Shown: positions 25,597-35,602, counted from the stretch's first letter. The stretch is DNA of 64,000 nt from Phenylobacterium haematophilum (GCF_014196295.1 NZ_JACIDK010000006.1:124001-188000); one strand, 5' to 3'. Notes: generated by a model not told the origin, from the letters alone. Translations and numbers: made by a program.

Positions 25597-26108
25597 GGCT
25601 CGAGATGACGTCTTCGTGCGCAAGTTCGGGAGCGGACCCTTGCAGGCCCGCTCCCGGCGCGACCCCAGCGGGGGAGCCGTCAGGCGGACGAGCGTGGGGG
25701 GGGCAGGGTCGCTCGTCCGGTTGCGTGGCTCAGCACCGCCGCGGAGGCGGGCCTCGTCACCCTATCCCTGACGCGAACGCCGGCCTTCGCTTACAGCTGC
25801 CGGGACATCCGCGCCCTGCGCCGCGCAACCGGGCGCTCAGGCGGGACGGCTTGGGCAGCTGGGCGCCTGCCGCCCCCTGACGCTTCGGCGCCGTTCCATC
25901 GCTGCGCGGGTTCCATCCTGAGGTCGACGCCGCTCTGACGCGATTTCACTCCACGCGGGAGGGCCTGCTCTGCCTGGAACGCCCGCAGGTCCGCCCGCGC
26001 AACCTTACCGCGCAAGGAGGGCGCACGAGCGCGCCGTTTTGAGTTCGATGAGCCCGAAAGCGCCGCCGCCATCAAGACAGACGATCCGCGCGATGGCATG
26101 GACGCCCG
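25597..26108. other. Gap between convergent genes
   Basis: These 512 bases separate the HdeD-like gene and the TolC-like gene, which face each other. No gene is supported. A 9-bp hairpin at 25627-25656 is the only clear structure. Confidence 0.5.
25627..25656 (+). terminator. Hairpin 30 bases after the HdeD-like gene
   Basis: The arms CGGGAGCGG (25627-25635) and CCGCTCCCG (25648-25656) pair perfectly around a 12-base loop. The place fits transcription termination, but no T-run follows, so intrinsic termination is doubtful in this GC-rich genome. Confidence 0.35.
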
Positions 26109-27524
26109 TCAACGGGAGGAGCGGCCATCTCCCATCCGGTCGAACGCTTCTATCAGCGTCGTCCAGGGCGCGACGCCTTGGCGGGAAGGATCGGTGGCTG
26201 CGCGCGCCCTAGGATCATACATTTGGGCCCCGGGCGCGAGCACGTCGAGATCGAGCGCGCCCATGGCGGCGAGCAAAGTTGCCGAGGCGACGTACTCGTC
26301 CCGACGAGCGCTGACGAGTCCGAATTGGGCTTCCCGCAGCGCCTGCTCGGCGTTGAGGACGTCCAGCGGCGTCCGCAATCCGACGTCAGCTTCGCGTCGA
26401 ACGCCTTCCCAGGCCGCGCTCGCGGCCCGCACCTGCTCGGCGTTACCTGCGACGCTGGCCCGGGCGGCGGTCACTTGCCGCCAAGCCTGCGACAGGGCCC
26501 GCTCCGCCTCTCGCCGGGTCTCCTCCACCTCAAGGTCAGCCGCTCCCGCGCGCGCCGTCGCCTGTCGTACGCCCGAGGCGATGAGGCCGCCGGAGGACAG
26601 CGGCAATCTGAAGACGAGCGCGGCCGCGCCGAACCGATCATAGTTGCTGAAGGGCGAAGCCCCAGCCGGGCCGCCCCCCGCCACACCCAGAGCGGCCCGG
26701 ACGCTGACTTCGGGGCGGCTGCGCGCCTTCGCCTCGGCGACGCGGGCTGCGCTGGCCCGGGCGGTCGCCTCAGCCTGTCGTATCCGTGGATCGCGTTCCG
26801 CGGCGACGCGCAGAGCGTCATCCAAGGTGTGTGGCAAGGCGGCGGCGATCGGCGGTTCGGGCGCAAGGTCGACGGGCGCATGGCCGACCAGAGCCCGATA
26901 GTGATCCTGGCTGATCCCAAGCTGGGCCTCGGCGGCGGCGACGCGGGTCCGGGCCGCGGCGAGTCGGCCCTCGGTCTGGGCGAGATCCGTGCGCGTGATC
27001 ACCTTTACCCGCAGGTTCGCCTGCGCCTCGTCGAACCGATGGCTCAGCACCTCTGCGCTCTCCTGGCTGATGGCGAGACGCTCCAGATCGAGTCGAACAT
27101 CGACATAGGCGGCGATGACGTTGAGCAGCAGGGCCTGGTCGGCGGTGCGCAGGCCCTCGCGTCCCGCAGCCACGTCGGCCTGCGCCGCCGTGATCGCATG
27201 TGCGACCCGCCCGCCCGTGTACAGCGGCTGCTCACCGACCAGGCCGACGCCGGAAGCATTAATCTGGCCAAGCAAGGGAAGGGCGGTCTCGCTGCCGAGG
27301 ACGCCTGCGGTGACGCCGAGCGTGGGCTGGTAGCCGGATCGCGCCTGCGACACGCCTTCATCAACGGCACGCTGATCTTCCCGCCGCGCCTGCAAGCCCG
27401 GATAGGTCCAGTAGGCGGCGATGAGCGCATCACCCAAGGTTTCCGCGGTCGCTTGCGAGGCGAGCAATCCCAGCGTCAAACCGAGGACCGGCGCTGACCA
27501 CGTGCTCCAACGTGCCATTGTCAT
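26109..27524 (-). CDS. TolC-family outer membrane efflux channel
   Basis: This 471-residue outer membrane factor has a signal peptide (STWSAPVLGLTLGLLASQAT, cleavage near ATAETLG) and two OEP repeats. Each repeat contains long alanine/arginine/glutamate-rich helices; the first begins ALIAAYWTYPGLQARREDQR and the second ALRVAAERDPRIRQAEATAR. The ATG at 27524 follows GGGAGGG; the frame is open further upstream but without protein character. It probably provides the outer membrane exit for the HlyD/ABC exporter encoded at 9825-24839, which lacks its own channel gene. With the exporter damaged, it may now serve other pumps. Confidence 0.9.
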   Translation of the reverse strand: MTMARWSTWSAPVLGLTLGLLASQATAETLGDALIAAYWTYPGLQARREDQRAVDEGVSQARSGYQPTLGVTAGVLGSETALPLLGQINASGVGLVGEQPLYTGGRVAHAITAAQADVAAGREGLRTADQALLLNVIAAYVDVRLDLERLAISQESAEVLSHRFDEAQANLRVKVITRTDLAQTEGRLAAARTRVAAAEAQLGISQDHYRALVGHAPVDLAPEPPIAAALPHTLDDALRVAAERDPRIRQAEATARASAARVAEAKARSRPEVSVRAALGVAGGGPAGASPFSNYDRFGAAALVFRLPLSSGGLIASGVRQATARAGAADLEVEETRREAERALSQAWRQVTAARASVAGNAEQVRAASAAWEGVRREADVGLRTPLDVLNAEQALREAQFGLVSARRDEYVASATLLAAMGALDLDVLAPGAQMYDPRARAATDPSRQGVAPWTTLIEAFDRMGDGRSSR

Positions 27525-27685
27525 GGCGATCCCTCCCGCGAAACTGGAGCCCCGAGCCGCCATCGGAGCGTTGACCGCGCACGCACGCGTAACGGGCGCG
27601 CCGACCGCATCTCCTAAGGACGATGCGCGGCGCGTGCGATTACAGCGGAGGTTGGGCCGGCCTCTCGCTTCGGCTGTAAGGGCGC

Positions 27686-27701
27686 GACGCTGCGCAGCGT
27701 C
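27686..27701. promoter_or_regulatory. Perfect 16-bp palindrome upstream of the DUF4010-like gene
   Basis: GACGCTGCGCAGCGTC is its own reverse complement. Its centre is about 57 bases before the GTG start at 27751, a usual place for a regulator site, and it lies between divergent genes. The binding protein is unknown; in such GC-rich DNA a chance palindrome is possible. Confidence 0.35.
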
Positions 27702-27750
27702 TGCTTGCCGGGGCGTATAGGAGCCTCGGCGAGCCGGAGGTTGCGCGGGC

Positions 27751-29019
27751 GTGTCAGAATTTGAAGCCTTGGGGCGGCTAGGTGTCTCCCTGGCCATCGG
27801 CCTCCTTATCGGACTGGAACGCGGCTGGCGGCGGCGAAGCGCCGGGGAGGGCCGCCGCGCGGCGGGGCTTCGGACCTTGGGCTTGACCGGCCTGCTCGGC
27901 GGCGTGGTGGCGTTGACCGGATCAGACGCATCGGAAGCCCTGTTGGCCGCTGCATTCTTATCCGTCGCCCTGACGCTCGGCACGTTCCAGTTCATCGAGG
28001 CCCGGCGCACGCGAGATGCAAGCGCGACGGGCGTGATCGCCGGGCTGCTGGCGTTCGCCTTGGGCGCCTATGCGGCCCGCGGGGCGCTCCTCGTCGCTGT
28101 CGGCGCCGCCGTGGTCGCGACCGCCGTTCTCGCCTTCAAACGCCCTCTGCACGCCTGGGTGCGCGCGCTGAGTTGGGTGGAGTTGCGCGCGGTCCTGGTC
28201 TTGCTGGTCATGACGGCCCTCATCCTGCCGCTGCTTCCGGACCGGACCTTCGATCCTTGGCAGACGCTCAATCCGCGGCGAATCTGGCTGCTGGCTGTGC
28301 TGATCGCCGGCATGTCGTTTCTGGGATACGCCGCCGTCCGGATCGTGGGCGCGCGCGGTGGCCTGGTGCTCTCAGCCCTCGCCGGCGGCCTGGCTTCATC
28401 AACGGCGACGACTTTGAGCTTTGCCCGCCTAGTGCGCGGCAACCCTGGCCTCTGCACATGGCTCGCGGGTGGCAGCCTCATCTCTAGCGGGCTGATGGCC
28501 CTGCGCGTTGTCGTCCTCGCCGCGACAATTAACCCGCCGCTCGCCGTGGCCCTCGCGTGGCCGATGGGAGCTTTCGCCCTGGTGTTGGGTGTGTCTGGGG
28601 CGCTGCTGATGGCCATACGCCGCGCCGGCGCCGGGTCTCAGGCGATCACGACCCTCACCAACCCCCTCGAGTTGGCCGAGGCGCTCAAATTCGCCGGGCT
28701 GATCGCGGTGATCATGCTGCTCGGCAAGATGCTTGCGCGCGGATTTGGCGCGATCGGCGTTTACGGTCTGGCGGTCCTATCCGGCGTGGCGGACGTGGAC
28801 GCCCTGACCCTGTCGGTCTCCGAGCTTGCCGGACGCGATCTGGCGGTGGAGGCCGCCGTTCTGGCGGTCAGCTTGGCGGTGGCGTCAAACACATTGTCAA
28901 AGGCAGTCATGGCGGCCGGCATCGGCGGACGAAAGCATGGCCTGCTGATCGGCGGAGCCAGTCTGATCGCCGTCGTGGCGGCGGCCTTGGTTCTCGGTGT
29001 GCGGAGCGGAACTAGCTGA
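27751..29019 (+). CDS. MgtC/DUF4010-type integral membrane protein
   Basis: This 422-residue protein has about 12 hydrophobic segments. The N-terminus matches the MgtC/SapB pattern (LGVSLAIGLLIGLERGW, then RTLGLTGLLGGVVALTG) and the rest matches DUF4010 (SALAGGLASSTATTLSFARL, then SNTLSKAVMAAG near the end). The GTG start at 27751 fits the conserved beginning. Function is unknown in this family; magnesium-stress or transport roles have been suggested for MgtC relatives. It is divergent from the TolC gene. Confidence 0.82.
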   Translation: MSEFEALGRLGVSLAIGLLIGLERGWRRRSAGEGRRAAGLRTLGLTGLLGGVVALTGSDASEALLAAAFLSVALTLGTFQFIEARRTRDASATGVIAGLLAFALGAYAARGALLVAVGAAVVATAVLAFKRPLHAWVRALSWVELRAVLVLLVMTALILPLLPDRTFDPWQTLNPRRIWLLAVLIAGMSFLGYAAVRIVGARGGLVLSALAGGLASSTATTLSFARLVRGNPGLCTWLAGGSLISSGLMALRVVVLAATINPPLAVALAWPMGAFALVLGVSGALLMAIRRAGAGSQAITTLTNPLELAEALKFAGLIAVIMLLGKMLARGFGAIGVYGLAVLSGVADVDALTLSVSELAGRDLAVEAAVLAVSLAVASNTLSKAVMAAGIGGRKHGLLIGGASLIAVVAAALVLGVRSGTS

Positions 29020-29602
29020 TCCATGTCAACGCACGACGGGTCCAACCGGTCGAGCTTGCCGAAATCGGCTCATGGACTTCTGGCTAGACGCGCCTGGTCA
29101 CGCCTTGTAGAGGCGCGCCTATTTGATGGGCAGATCGCCGCCTGGGGGACTGCCCGCCCGCCACGGCGACGCGTCGGCGCGCGGTCTTGCGGACCGTGTG
29201 TCCGCCGCCGAACTGCTCCGACCACATTAGGGCAGACCTCTGCCGTTGCTTCTTCAAGCCCACGCCCGGAGATGCCGGCAAGGCCCTTTCGCGGAGCCAA
29301 CTGCCCCGGCGCGTCGGGCGCGAGATGCTCTGCGCCGACCACGGGGGCGCAAGCCTATGCGCCGCTCAGCAAAGGCGTTGGGCTGAGGGAATGGAGAGCC
29401 CGTTCGGTTGGACCTCGACGCCAAGCTCGACACCGACGACGAATTCGTGATTTTGACGACCGCCCTGTCCGCCAGACGACGAATTTGCGCGCACCCGCCG
29501 CCGGCTTGGCTCCGATCCTAGTGCTACGCCGACCGACGTAGCCCGGGGCCGCGCGTAGAATTCGCCGCCCGCCGCTCGAAGCGGCCTGCCGTCCGACCAG
29601 CT
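29020..29602. other. Gap without a gene
   Basis: These 583 bases separate the convergent DUF4010-like and copper-locus genes. Open frames here (for example 29023-29541) are arginine/serine/proline-rich with no family pattern. No repeat or RNA gene is seen. Confidence 0.5.
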
Positions 29603-29929
29603 TCAGTGCGGCGCCGCTGGCGCGGTGACGGAGTCCGCAGGCTTGTCCATCATCGCCTGGCACTTGTCATGCATCGCCTTCATCTCGGCGGGCGAGAGCG
29701 GCTTGCCCCTCGGGTAGCTCGTGACGCCCATCTTCTCGCGCGTGTGATCATGCGGTTGTTTGGGATCCATCATCCGACCCATGTAGGCTTTGCAGTCCTC
29801 GTGCAGCTTGTCGTCGGCCGCCTTCGCCCGCGCCTCGAGGACGCCCGGATGGTGCGCGGCGTGATCTTGAGCCATGGCGGCGTTCCCGCTCAACAAAGCC
29901 GCCGCAACGCCCGCGATGATGACTCTCAT
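29603..29929 (-). CDS. Small periplasmic His/Met-containing protein
   Basis: This 108-residue protein has a clear signal peptide (MRVIIAGVAAALLSGNAAMA, cleavage before QDHAAHH). The mature part carries DHAAHHPG, a cysteine in HEDCKAYMGRMMD and another in MHDKCQAMMDK, so it is rich in possible copper ligands. The ATG at 29929 has an excellent AAGGAG site. It lies 377 bases downstream of copB and may be transcribed with the copper operon or separately. Copper binding is inference; no named family is recognised. Confidence 0.75.
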   Translation of the reverse strand: MRVIIAGVAAALLSGNAAMAQDHAAHHPGVLEARAKAADDKLHEDCKAYMGRMMDPKQPHDHTREKMGVTSYPRGKPLSPAEMKAMHDKCQAMMDKPADSVTAPAAPH

Positions 29930-30306
29930 GATGATCTCCTTGGGAGACGTCGACGTGACCCTCACCTGGGGTCTGACGCATTTCCGCACGAAGCCTTACG
30001 GGCGACCGCTTCGTCGATTCGACGACGATGACGGAGGCGCGCAGCAGTCCTGAGCTGAGCGCATATCGGCCCGCGTGTCTCCATGGTCACGGCCGACATC
30101 GCAGAACACCACGCGCGCCGCCGACGCAGAGGTGAAGCCCAGCCCGAGCGCCACTGGGCTGCACGCACACGAAGGTCCTGGCCTGCGCCGGGAGGACCAC
30201 CGACGTCGTGTCAGGGGCTCCGCGATATTGGGCCAGTTATCCCGTCAGCGTCATTAGGCCATCCGGCCAGCATGTCGCCGGCCGTGCGGTCGGCCAAGGA
30301 CGGTCG
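29930..30306. other. Gap within the copper locus
   Basis: No gene is supported in these 377 bases. A short symmetric sequence TCGTCGA-T-TCGACGA (30011-30025) lies about 80 bases upstream of the small periplasmic protein and could be an operator, but it is short enough to be chance. Confidence 0.4.
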
Positions 30307-31254
30307 TCACCAAAGGAGGCGGACACCCGCGACAAACCGTCGATCCATCGCGGCGTCTCCGTCGGCCCGCTTCAAATCTGCGGTGGCGCCCAGGGATCGG
30401 TCCCATACATAGCCGACGTAGGGTGCAAACCTGCGGCTCATCACATAGCGCAACCGAATCCCGAGCTCGACATTGCTCACGCCATCGCCGACACCGCGAG
30501 CCTTCTCGCTGCGGCTGTAGAGGTTCGTCTCGCCTTGGGGCGTGAGGACCAGCCGGTTTGTCAAGCGCAGGTCCTGCGAGGCCTTCAGACGCGCGGAGAG
30601 CCGTCCATCATCGCCAAGATATCCTGTCACTTCGACGTCAAACCAGTAGGGCGCCAGACCTTCCACGCCCGCGGCGAGCCAAGTATGGGCGCCTGGACCG
30701 ATGTCGCGCCTGACCCCCGCCACGCGGCCCCAGAACGGGCTGTAGGCGTGCCACCACATGGCTTCGAGATCAGAGTTCGCCTCCAGCTTCGAGCCGGAGA
30801 CCTTGGAGCCCTGGGTGCGCAGCAGGAGCTTGTCGTTATCGCCGCCGTGGAAGAACTGGGCCGACCAAGCCATTCCATCCCCCGCGTCGCCAGAGACGAA
30901 TTCCAGTTCGTCGATCAGAGCGAGCCCGAGCGGGATCTGATCGGTCTTCTCGAAGCCGGCCATCCCCGTGTACTCGAAGCCGTCAGCAAAGGCGTTCGGG
31001 TCTCGCGCGCCTTCCGGGGCGGATCCGCCTTGCATCCCGCCCATCTCCATGGCGGCCGCGCCGGCCGGCGATGGGCTATCACCCGGCATGTCGGCCGATA
31101 CAGAATGAGCAGGCGGGGCGGTCGCGTGATCGTGGGCAGGCGGGGCGGGTAGGCTCTGGGCCAGGCCCGGCGTGGCAGGAAGCATCAGGGCGCCGATCGT
31201 TGCGACGACCGCTCGGGTGAGAGCCATGCGCTGGGGGATTGAAGTCCAGGTCAT
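30307..31254 (-). CDS. copB: Copper resistance protein B (outer membrane)
   Basis: This 315-residue protein has a signal peptide (RAVVATIGALMLPATPGLAQ), a His/Met-rich segment (PAHDHATAPPAHS, MEMGGMQGG) and a C-terminal beta-barrel typical of CopB/PcoB. The barrel includes FEYTGMAGFEKTDQ, GSKLEANSDLEAMWWHAYSP and the final RYVMSRRFAPYVGYVWDRSL, and the chain closes with the aromatic-terminated GVRLLW. It sits in the outer membrane and helps sequester or export copper. The ATG at 31254 overlaps the copA stop (ATGA), so the two are translated together. Confidence 0.93.
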   Translation of the reverse strand: MTWTSIPQRMALTRAVVATIGALMLPATPGLAQSLPAPPAHDHATAPPAHSVSADMPGDSPSPAGAAAMEMGGMQGGSAPEGARDPNAFADGFEYTGMAGFEKTDQIPLGLALIDELEFVSGDAGDGMAWSAQFFHGGDNDKLLLRTQGSKVSGSKLEANSDLEAMWWHAYSPFWGRVAGVRRDIGPGAHTWLAAGVEGLAPYWFDVEVTGYLGDDGRLSARLKASQDLRLTNRLVLTPQGETNLYSRSEKARGVGDGVSNVELGIRLRYVMSRRFAPYVGYVWDRSLGATADLKRADGDAAMDRRFVAGVRLLW

Positions 31255-32960
31255 GCGACCACCACTTCGCGGAACATGCCCGCGGCCATGTGATAGAGGA
31301 GATGGCAGTGGAAGGCCCATCTGCCGGGGGCGTCGGCGGTCACGGCGAAGCTGACGCGCTGCGCGGGTTGCACCGAGATCGTGTGCTTCCTGACCTGAAA
31401 GGTCCCGTCGGGGGCCTCCAGTTCGCTCCACATCCCGTGGAGATGCATGGGATGGGCCATGGTGGAATCGTTGACGAAGGTGATGCGAAGGCGTTCGCCC
31501 TGACGGAAGTGGATCGGCTTTGCGTCGTTCAGCTTCAGACCATCGAGCGACCAAATGAAGCGTTCCATATTGCCGGTCAGATGCAGCTCGATCTCGCGAT
31601 CGGGCGCCCTGGGGTCGAGTGCGCCGCCGACCGTGCGCAGGTCCGCATAGGTCAGGACACGCCGACCATTCCGTCTCAGGCCTGCGCCGGGATCGTCTAG
31701 GTTGGAGCGTGGGTAGTCGACGCGCATATCCGTGGTCGGACCGTACTCGGTACGCGCGTGGCGAGCCTTTGGCGCCATTTGGGTCATGCCATGACCGGCA
31801 TGGGGACCCGACATCGCAGCCATCGCGCCCATCATGTCGATCGGATCGAGCCAGGGCTGCGCATCAAGGGGAGGCACCTCGGCCGTCATGCCCTCCTGCG
31901 CCGCCAACGTGCCGCGGGTGAAGCCGGTCCGGTCCATCGACTGGGCGAAGATCGTGTAGGCCCGGTCGTCCGGGATCTGGACGACGACATCATAGGTCTC
32001 GCCGGGTCCGATGCGGAATTCGTCGACAGTCACCGGTTCGACCCGCTGCCCATCGGTGGAGACGACCGTCAGCTTCAGGCCAGGTATGCGCACGTCGAAA
32101 TAGGTCGCGGTGCCCGCGCCGATGAAGCGCAGGCGCACGGTCTCGCCCGTCTTGGCGATCGCCGACCAGTTCTCCCTTGGGGGCGTGCCGTTCATCAAAT
32201 AGGTGTAGGTCGTGGCGGAGACGTCGCTAAAGTCCTTCGGACTCATCCGCGCGCGGTTCCACATCTCGCGTTTGGCGATCGCCGCAGCGACGCCGTCGCG
32301 CGACACGTCGCCGAAGAAGTCGCCGACCGTGGGCTGGGCGAAATTGTAGTAGCCGCCCATCTTCTTCAGGTTCAGGAAGACCTGCAGCGGGTTCTCGTCG
32401 GTCCAATCGCTCAGAATGATCGGATAGTCGCGATCCGAGGCGATGGGGTCCACATCACGGGGTTCGGCGATGATGGCCCCATAGAGGCCGGTCTGCTCCG
32501 CCAACGTATGGGCGTGATACCAGAAGGTGCCGCTCTGTCGGACCGTGAACCGATAGGTGAAGGTCTCTCCCGGCGCGATGCCTGGAAAACTGATCCCCGG
32601 CACGCCATCCATGTCTGCGGGGACGATCATCCCGTGCCAAGGGATCGTCGTCATTTCCTTGAGCCGGTTGGCGACGCGGATCGTGACCGCATCGCCTTCC
32701 CGCACGCGCAGGACAGGACCGGGCACCAGGCCGTTGACGGCCGTCGCGAAGCGCATCCGCCCGGTCGGATCGAAGGCGATCTGCGTCACCTCGAGATCAA
32801 ACTCGGTTCCGGTCAGCTCGACCGGCTGCGGGGCTCTTGGCAGGGCCCAAGCCTTCGTCCCCAGGGCTCCAAGGGCCGTCACCGCCGCGCCGGCCTGCAG
32901 TAGGCGCCGTCGCGGGAACGCCGCCGCGCCGCTGCGCTGTCGCCTTAGATCATCCATCAT
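31251..32960 (-). CDS. copA: Periplasmic multicopper oxidase CopA
   Basis: This 569-residue protein oxidises Cu(I) to the less toxic Cu(II) in the periplasm. It has a twin-arginine signal (FPRRRLLQAGAAVTALGALG) and cupredoxin copper ligands: PWHGMIVPADMDG, FWYHAHT, HPMHLHGMW, and HCHLLYHMAAGM. A methionine-rich insert (DMMGAMAAMSGPHAGHGMTQ) is typical of CopA/PcoA. It is the first gene of the pair with copB; 218 bases upstream hold its promoter, though no clear CueR or CopR box was found by eye. Confidence 0.95.
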   Translation of the reverse strand: MMDDLRRQRSGAAAFPRRRLLQAGAAVTALGALGTKAWALPRAPQPVELTGTEFDLEVTQIAFDPTGRMRFATAVNGLVPGPVLRVREGDAVTIRVANRLKEMTTIPWHGMIVPADMDGVPGISFPGIAPGETFTYRFTVRQSGTFWYHAHTLAEQTGLYGAIIAEPRDVDPIASDRDYPIILSDWTDENPLQVFLNLKKMGGYYNFAQPTVGDFFGDVSRDGVAAAIAKREMWNRARMSPKDFSDVSATTYTYLMNGTPPRENWSAIAKTGETVRLRFIGAGTATYFDVRIPGLKLTVVSTDGQRVEPVTVDEFRIGPGETYDVVVQIPDDRAYTIFAQSMDRTGFTRGTLAAQEGMTAEVPPLDAQPWLDPIDMMGAMAAMSGPHAGHGMTQMAPKARHARTEYGPTTDMRVDYPRSNLDDPGAGLRRNGRRVLTYADLRTVGGALDPRAPDREIELHLTGNMERFIWSLDGLKLNDAKPIHFRQGERLRITFVNDSTMAHPMHLHGMWSELEAPDGTFQVRKHTISVQPAQRVSFAVTADAPGRWAFHCHLLYHMAAGMFREVVVA

Positions 32961-33178
32961 TGCTAAAATCTCTCCTGGGGACGCGTGACCAAGGCGCCGC
33001 CGCGGCTTGGCGCTCGGCGTCGGTCGCCAGGGATGACGCGGCTAGAGGCGAAGCATTACGCGACCAGCGCACGTACACCTGGCAGCGTCGCCGGGCGGCC
33101 TCCATGGCCTCTCGGACCGCGCGTTGGCCCGCCGGGCCGTCGATGTCTCTGCCGGAGGCCTACCAACGCCACGGGGGG

Positions 33179-35602
33179 TCAAACGGCGGGTTTGGGGGCC
33201 GTCTTAGAGATGGCGGGCCGACGATGCCCCTTTGGCTCGCCCAGCCGGGTGCGCTTTAGCAACAGCGCGTTGATGGCGACGATCGCCGAGCTTCCGGACA
33301 TCGAAAGCGCGGCGATCTCCGGGCTCAGGGTGATCGGGTAGAGCACGCCTGCGGCCAAGGGAAAGGCCACGACATTGTAGCCGACCGCCCACCAGAGATT
33401 CTGGTGCATCTTGCGCAAGGTGGCGCGGGAAAGCTCGATCGCCTTCACCACATCCAGGGGATCGCTGCGCATCAAGACCACGTCGGCGCTTTCGATCGCG
33501 ACGTCGGTGCCTGCGCCGATCGCGAAGCCGACGTCAGCCTGAGTGAGCGCCGGCGCGTCATTGACGCCATCGCCGACCATGCCGACCTTGTTGCCCTGGC
33601 TCTGGAGCTCCTTGATCTTGGCGGCCTTGTCGCCGGGCAGCACGTCGGCGAGGACGATGTCGATTCCGAGCTCGTCGCCGATCCGCTGCGCCGTCCCGGC
33701 GTTGTCGCCGGTGAGCATGGCGACCTTGACGCCCAGCGCCTGGAGCTGGCGGATGGTCTCGCCAGCCGTGGGCCGGGTGGCGTCGGCGATGGCGACGAGG
33801 CCGATCAACTGGCCGTCCCGCGCCAGATGCACGACGGTCCGCCCCGAACCCGCAAGCCGCGCCGCCTCGTCGGCAAGCGCGCCGAGCGCGATCTTGCGCT
33901 CATCCATCAGTCGCCGGTTGCCGAGCAGGACGGCCTTTCCATCGACCCGCGCCTCAGCGCCGCGTCCTTCCAAAGCCTTGAACTCGGCGGCGGCGGGAAT
34001 GGTCAGTTGCGCCGCGCGCTCTAGGATCGCCACCGCCAAGGGGTGTTCAGACCCTTTCTCGATCGCTGCGGCGGCGGTGATCACCGCAGTTTCGTCGAAG
34101 CCCGCCGCCGCAACCACCTGCACGACCTTCGGCTGCCCCATGGTCAGAGTGCCGGTCTTATCGAGGACGATCACGTTGAGCTTCACGGCGTTTTCGAGCG
34201 CGCCCGCATCCTTGATCAGGATGCCGTGTTTGGCGCCCAGCCCGGTGCCGACCATGATCGCCATGGGGGTGGCCAGGCCAAGCGCGTCGGGGCAGGCGAT
34301 CACAAACACGGTGATGGTCAGGGTCATGGCGAACAGCAGGGTCTGGCCGACAACCCAGAACCACACAGCAAAGGTCAGCAGGCCGATGGCGATCGCCGCC
34401 AGTACAAGCCATTGGGAGGCCCGATCCGCCAGGAGCTGGGCAGGCGCCTTGGAATTCTGGGCCTCCTGTACGAGTTTGACGATCTGGGCGAGCGCCGTGT
34501 CTGAACCGACCTTGGTCGCGCGATAGCGGATGACACCGGCCTTGTTGATCGCGCCGCCCACGATCGTGTCGCCGGCCTTCTTCGAGACGGGCATCGATTC
34601 GCCCGTGAGCATGGACTCGTCGATCTCTGACGCGCCGTCTTCGATCACCCCATCGACGGGGATCTTGCCGCCGGGGCGAACGACGACCAGTTCGCCGACC
34701 AGCACCTCGGACGTCGGCACTTCCTTTTCCACGCCGTCGCGCTCGACCATGGCCATGGGCGGGGCGAGGTCCATGAGACCGCGGATCGCGTCCGATGCGC
34801 CGGCGCGCGCCCGCATCTCCAGCCAGTGTCCCAGGAGGATGAAGACCAGCAGGAGCGCGGAGGCCTCGTAGAATTGATCGGCCTTGAAGAAGAAGGTCGC
34901 GCCGACGCTGAAGAGATAGCCCGTGCCGACGCTTAGCAGGACCAGCACCGCCATGTTGAACACCCCCCGGCGAAGGGCGCGAATTGCAGCGATGACGAAG
35001 GGCCAGCTGGGCCAGAGGATGGCGGCGCTGGCAAGCACGAACAGGGTGCGGTCGAGATCCCAGCCGAAGGGGGGCGGAACCCGCAGGAAGTCCATTCCCA
35101 TCGGCGCCAGCAGGAAGATCGGGATGGTGAAGCCGAACGCCACGAAGAAGCGATTGCGCATGTCCCGGGCCATGGTCTCCATGTCCATGCCGGGGCCGTG
35201 GCCCATATCCGCCATGGCGTCATCGCCAGCCTCGGTGGATTTCGCGCCGGCGGGTCGGGGCGACCCGGCATGACGGGCATGACCGGCGTGACCGGCGTCC
35301 GCGCCATGTGGGTGGCCGGGCGCTTTCGGATTGTCGGGCCCCACCGTGTCGGAGCCCGGCGCGCAAACATGGCGGGGCACGACCTCGCCGCTGCAGTGAA
35401 AGCCGCAATCCTGGACCGCATCGCGCAAGGCCCCCACATCGGTCGTGGCCTCGTCATAGGTCACTGTCGCCGAAGCCGACGCAAAATTGGCGGAAACGGT
35501 TCGCACGCCCGGTAGGGCGCGCAACCGCTTCTCGACCACGAGCGGATCGAGCGGCGTGCGGAAACTGGTGACATCGACCGTGGTGGTTTTCACAGGGCTC
35601 AC
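33179..35602 (-). CDS. Heavy-metal P1B-type ATPase with CPD motif (probable copper exporter)
   Basis: This 807-residue pump has an N-terminal HMA-like fold that lacks the usual CxxC pair (only GFHCSGE), and a His-rich linker (HPHGADAGHAGHARHAG). Six to eight membrane helices follow, with the actuator TGES, phosphorylation site DKTGTLT, and hinge GDGVND. The membrane motif is CPD (VIACPDALGLATP) where CPC is standard for copper pumps. The start is GTG at 35602. It follows the DUF2933/ICMT genes by 37 bases and so belongs to their operon. Copper is the likely substrate given the neighbours, but the CPD motif leaves metal choice open. Confidence 0.9.
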   Translation of the reverse strand: MSPVKTTTVDVTSFRTPLDPLVVEKRLRALPGVRTVSANFASASATVTYDEATTDVGALRDAVQDCGFHCSGEVVPRHVCAPGSDTVGPDNPKAPGHPHGADAGHAGHARHAGSPRPAGAKSTEAGDDAMADMGHGPGMDMETMARDMRNRFFVAFGFTIPIFLLAPMGMDFLRVPPPFGWDLDRTLFVLASAAILWPSWPFVIAAIRALRRGVFNMAVLVLLSVGTGYLFSVGATFFFKADQFYEASALLLVFILLGHWLEMRARAGASDAIRGLMDLAPPMAMVERDGVEKEVPTSEVLVGELVVVRPGGKIPVDGVIEDGASEIDESMLTGESMPVSKKAGDTIVGGAINKAGVIRYRATKVGSDTALAQIVKLVQEAQNSKAPAQLLADRASQWLVLAAIAIGLLTFAVWFWVVGQTLLFAMTLTITVFVIACPDALGLATPMAIMVGTGLGAKHGILIKDAGALENAVKLNVIVLDKTGTLTMGQPKVVQVVAAAGFDETAVITAAAAIEKGSEHPLAVAILERAAQLTIPAAAEFKALEGRGAEARVDGKAVLLGNRRLMDERKIALGALADEAARLAGSGRTVVHLARDGQLIGLVAIADATRPTAGETIRQLQALGVKVAMLTGDNAGTAQRIGDELGIDIVLADVLPGDKAAKIKELQSQGNKVGMVGDGVNDAPALTQADVGFAIGAGTDVAIESADVVLMRSDPLDVVKAIELSRATLRKMHQNLWWAVGYNVVAFPLAAGVLYPITLSPEIAALSMSGSSAIVAINALLLKRTRLGEPKGHRRPAISKTAPKPAV

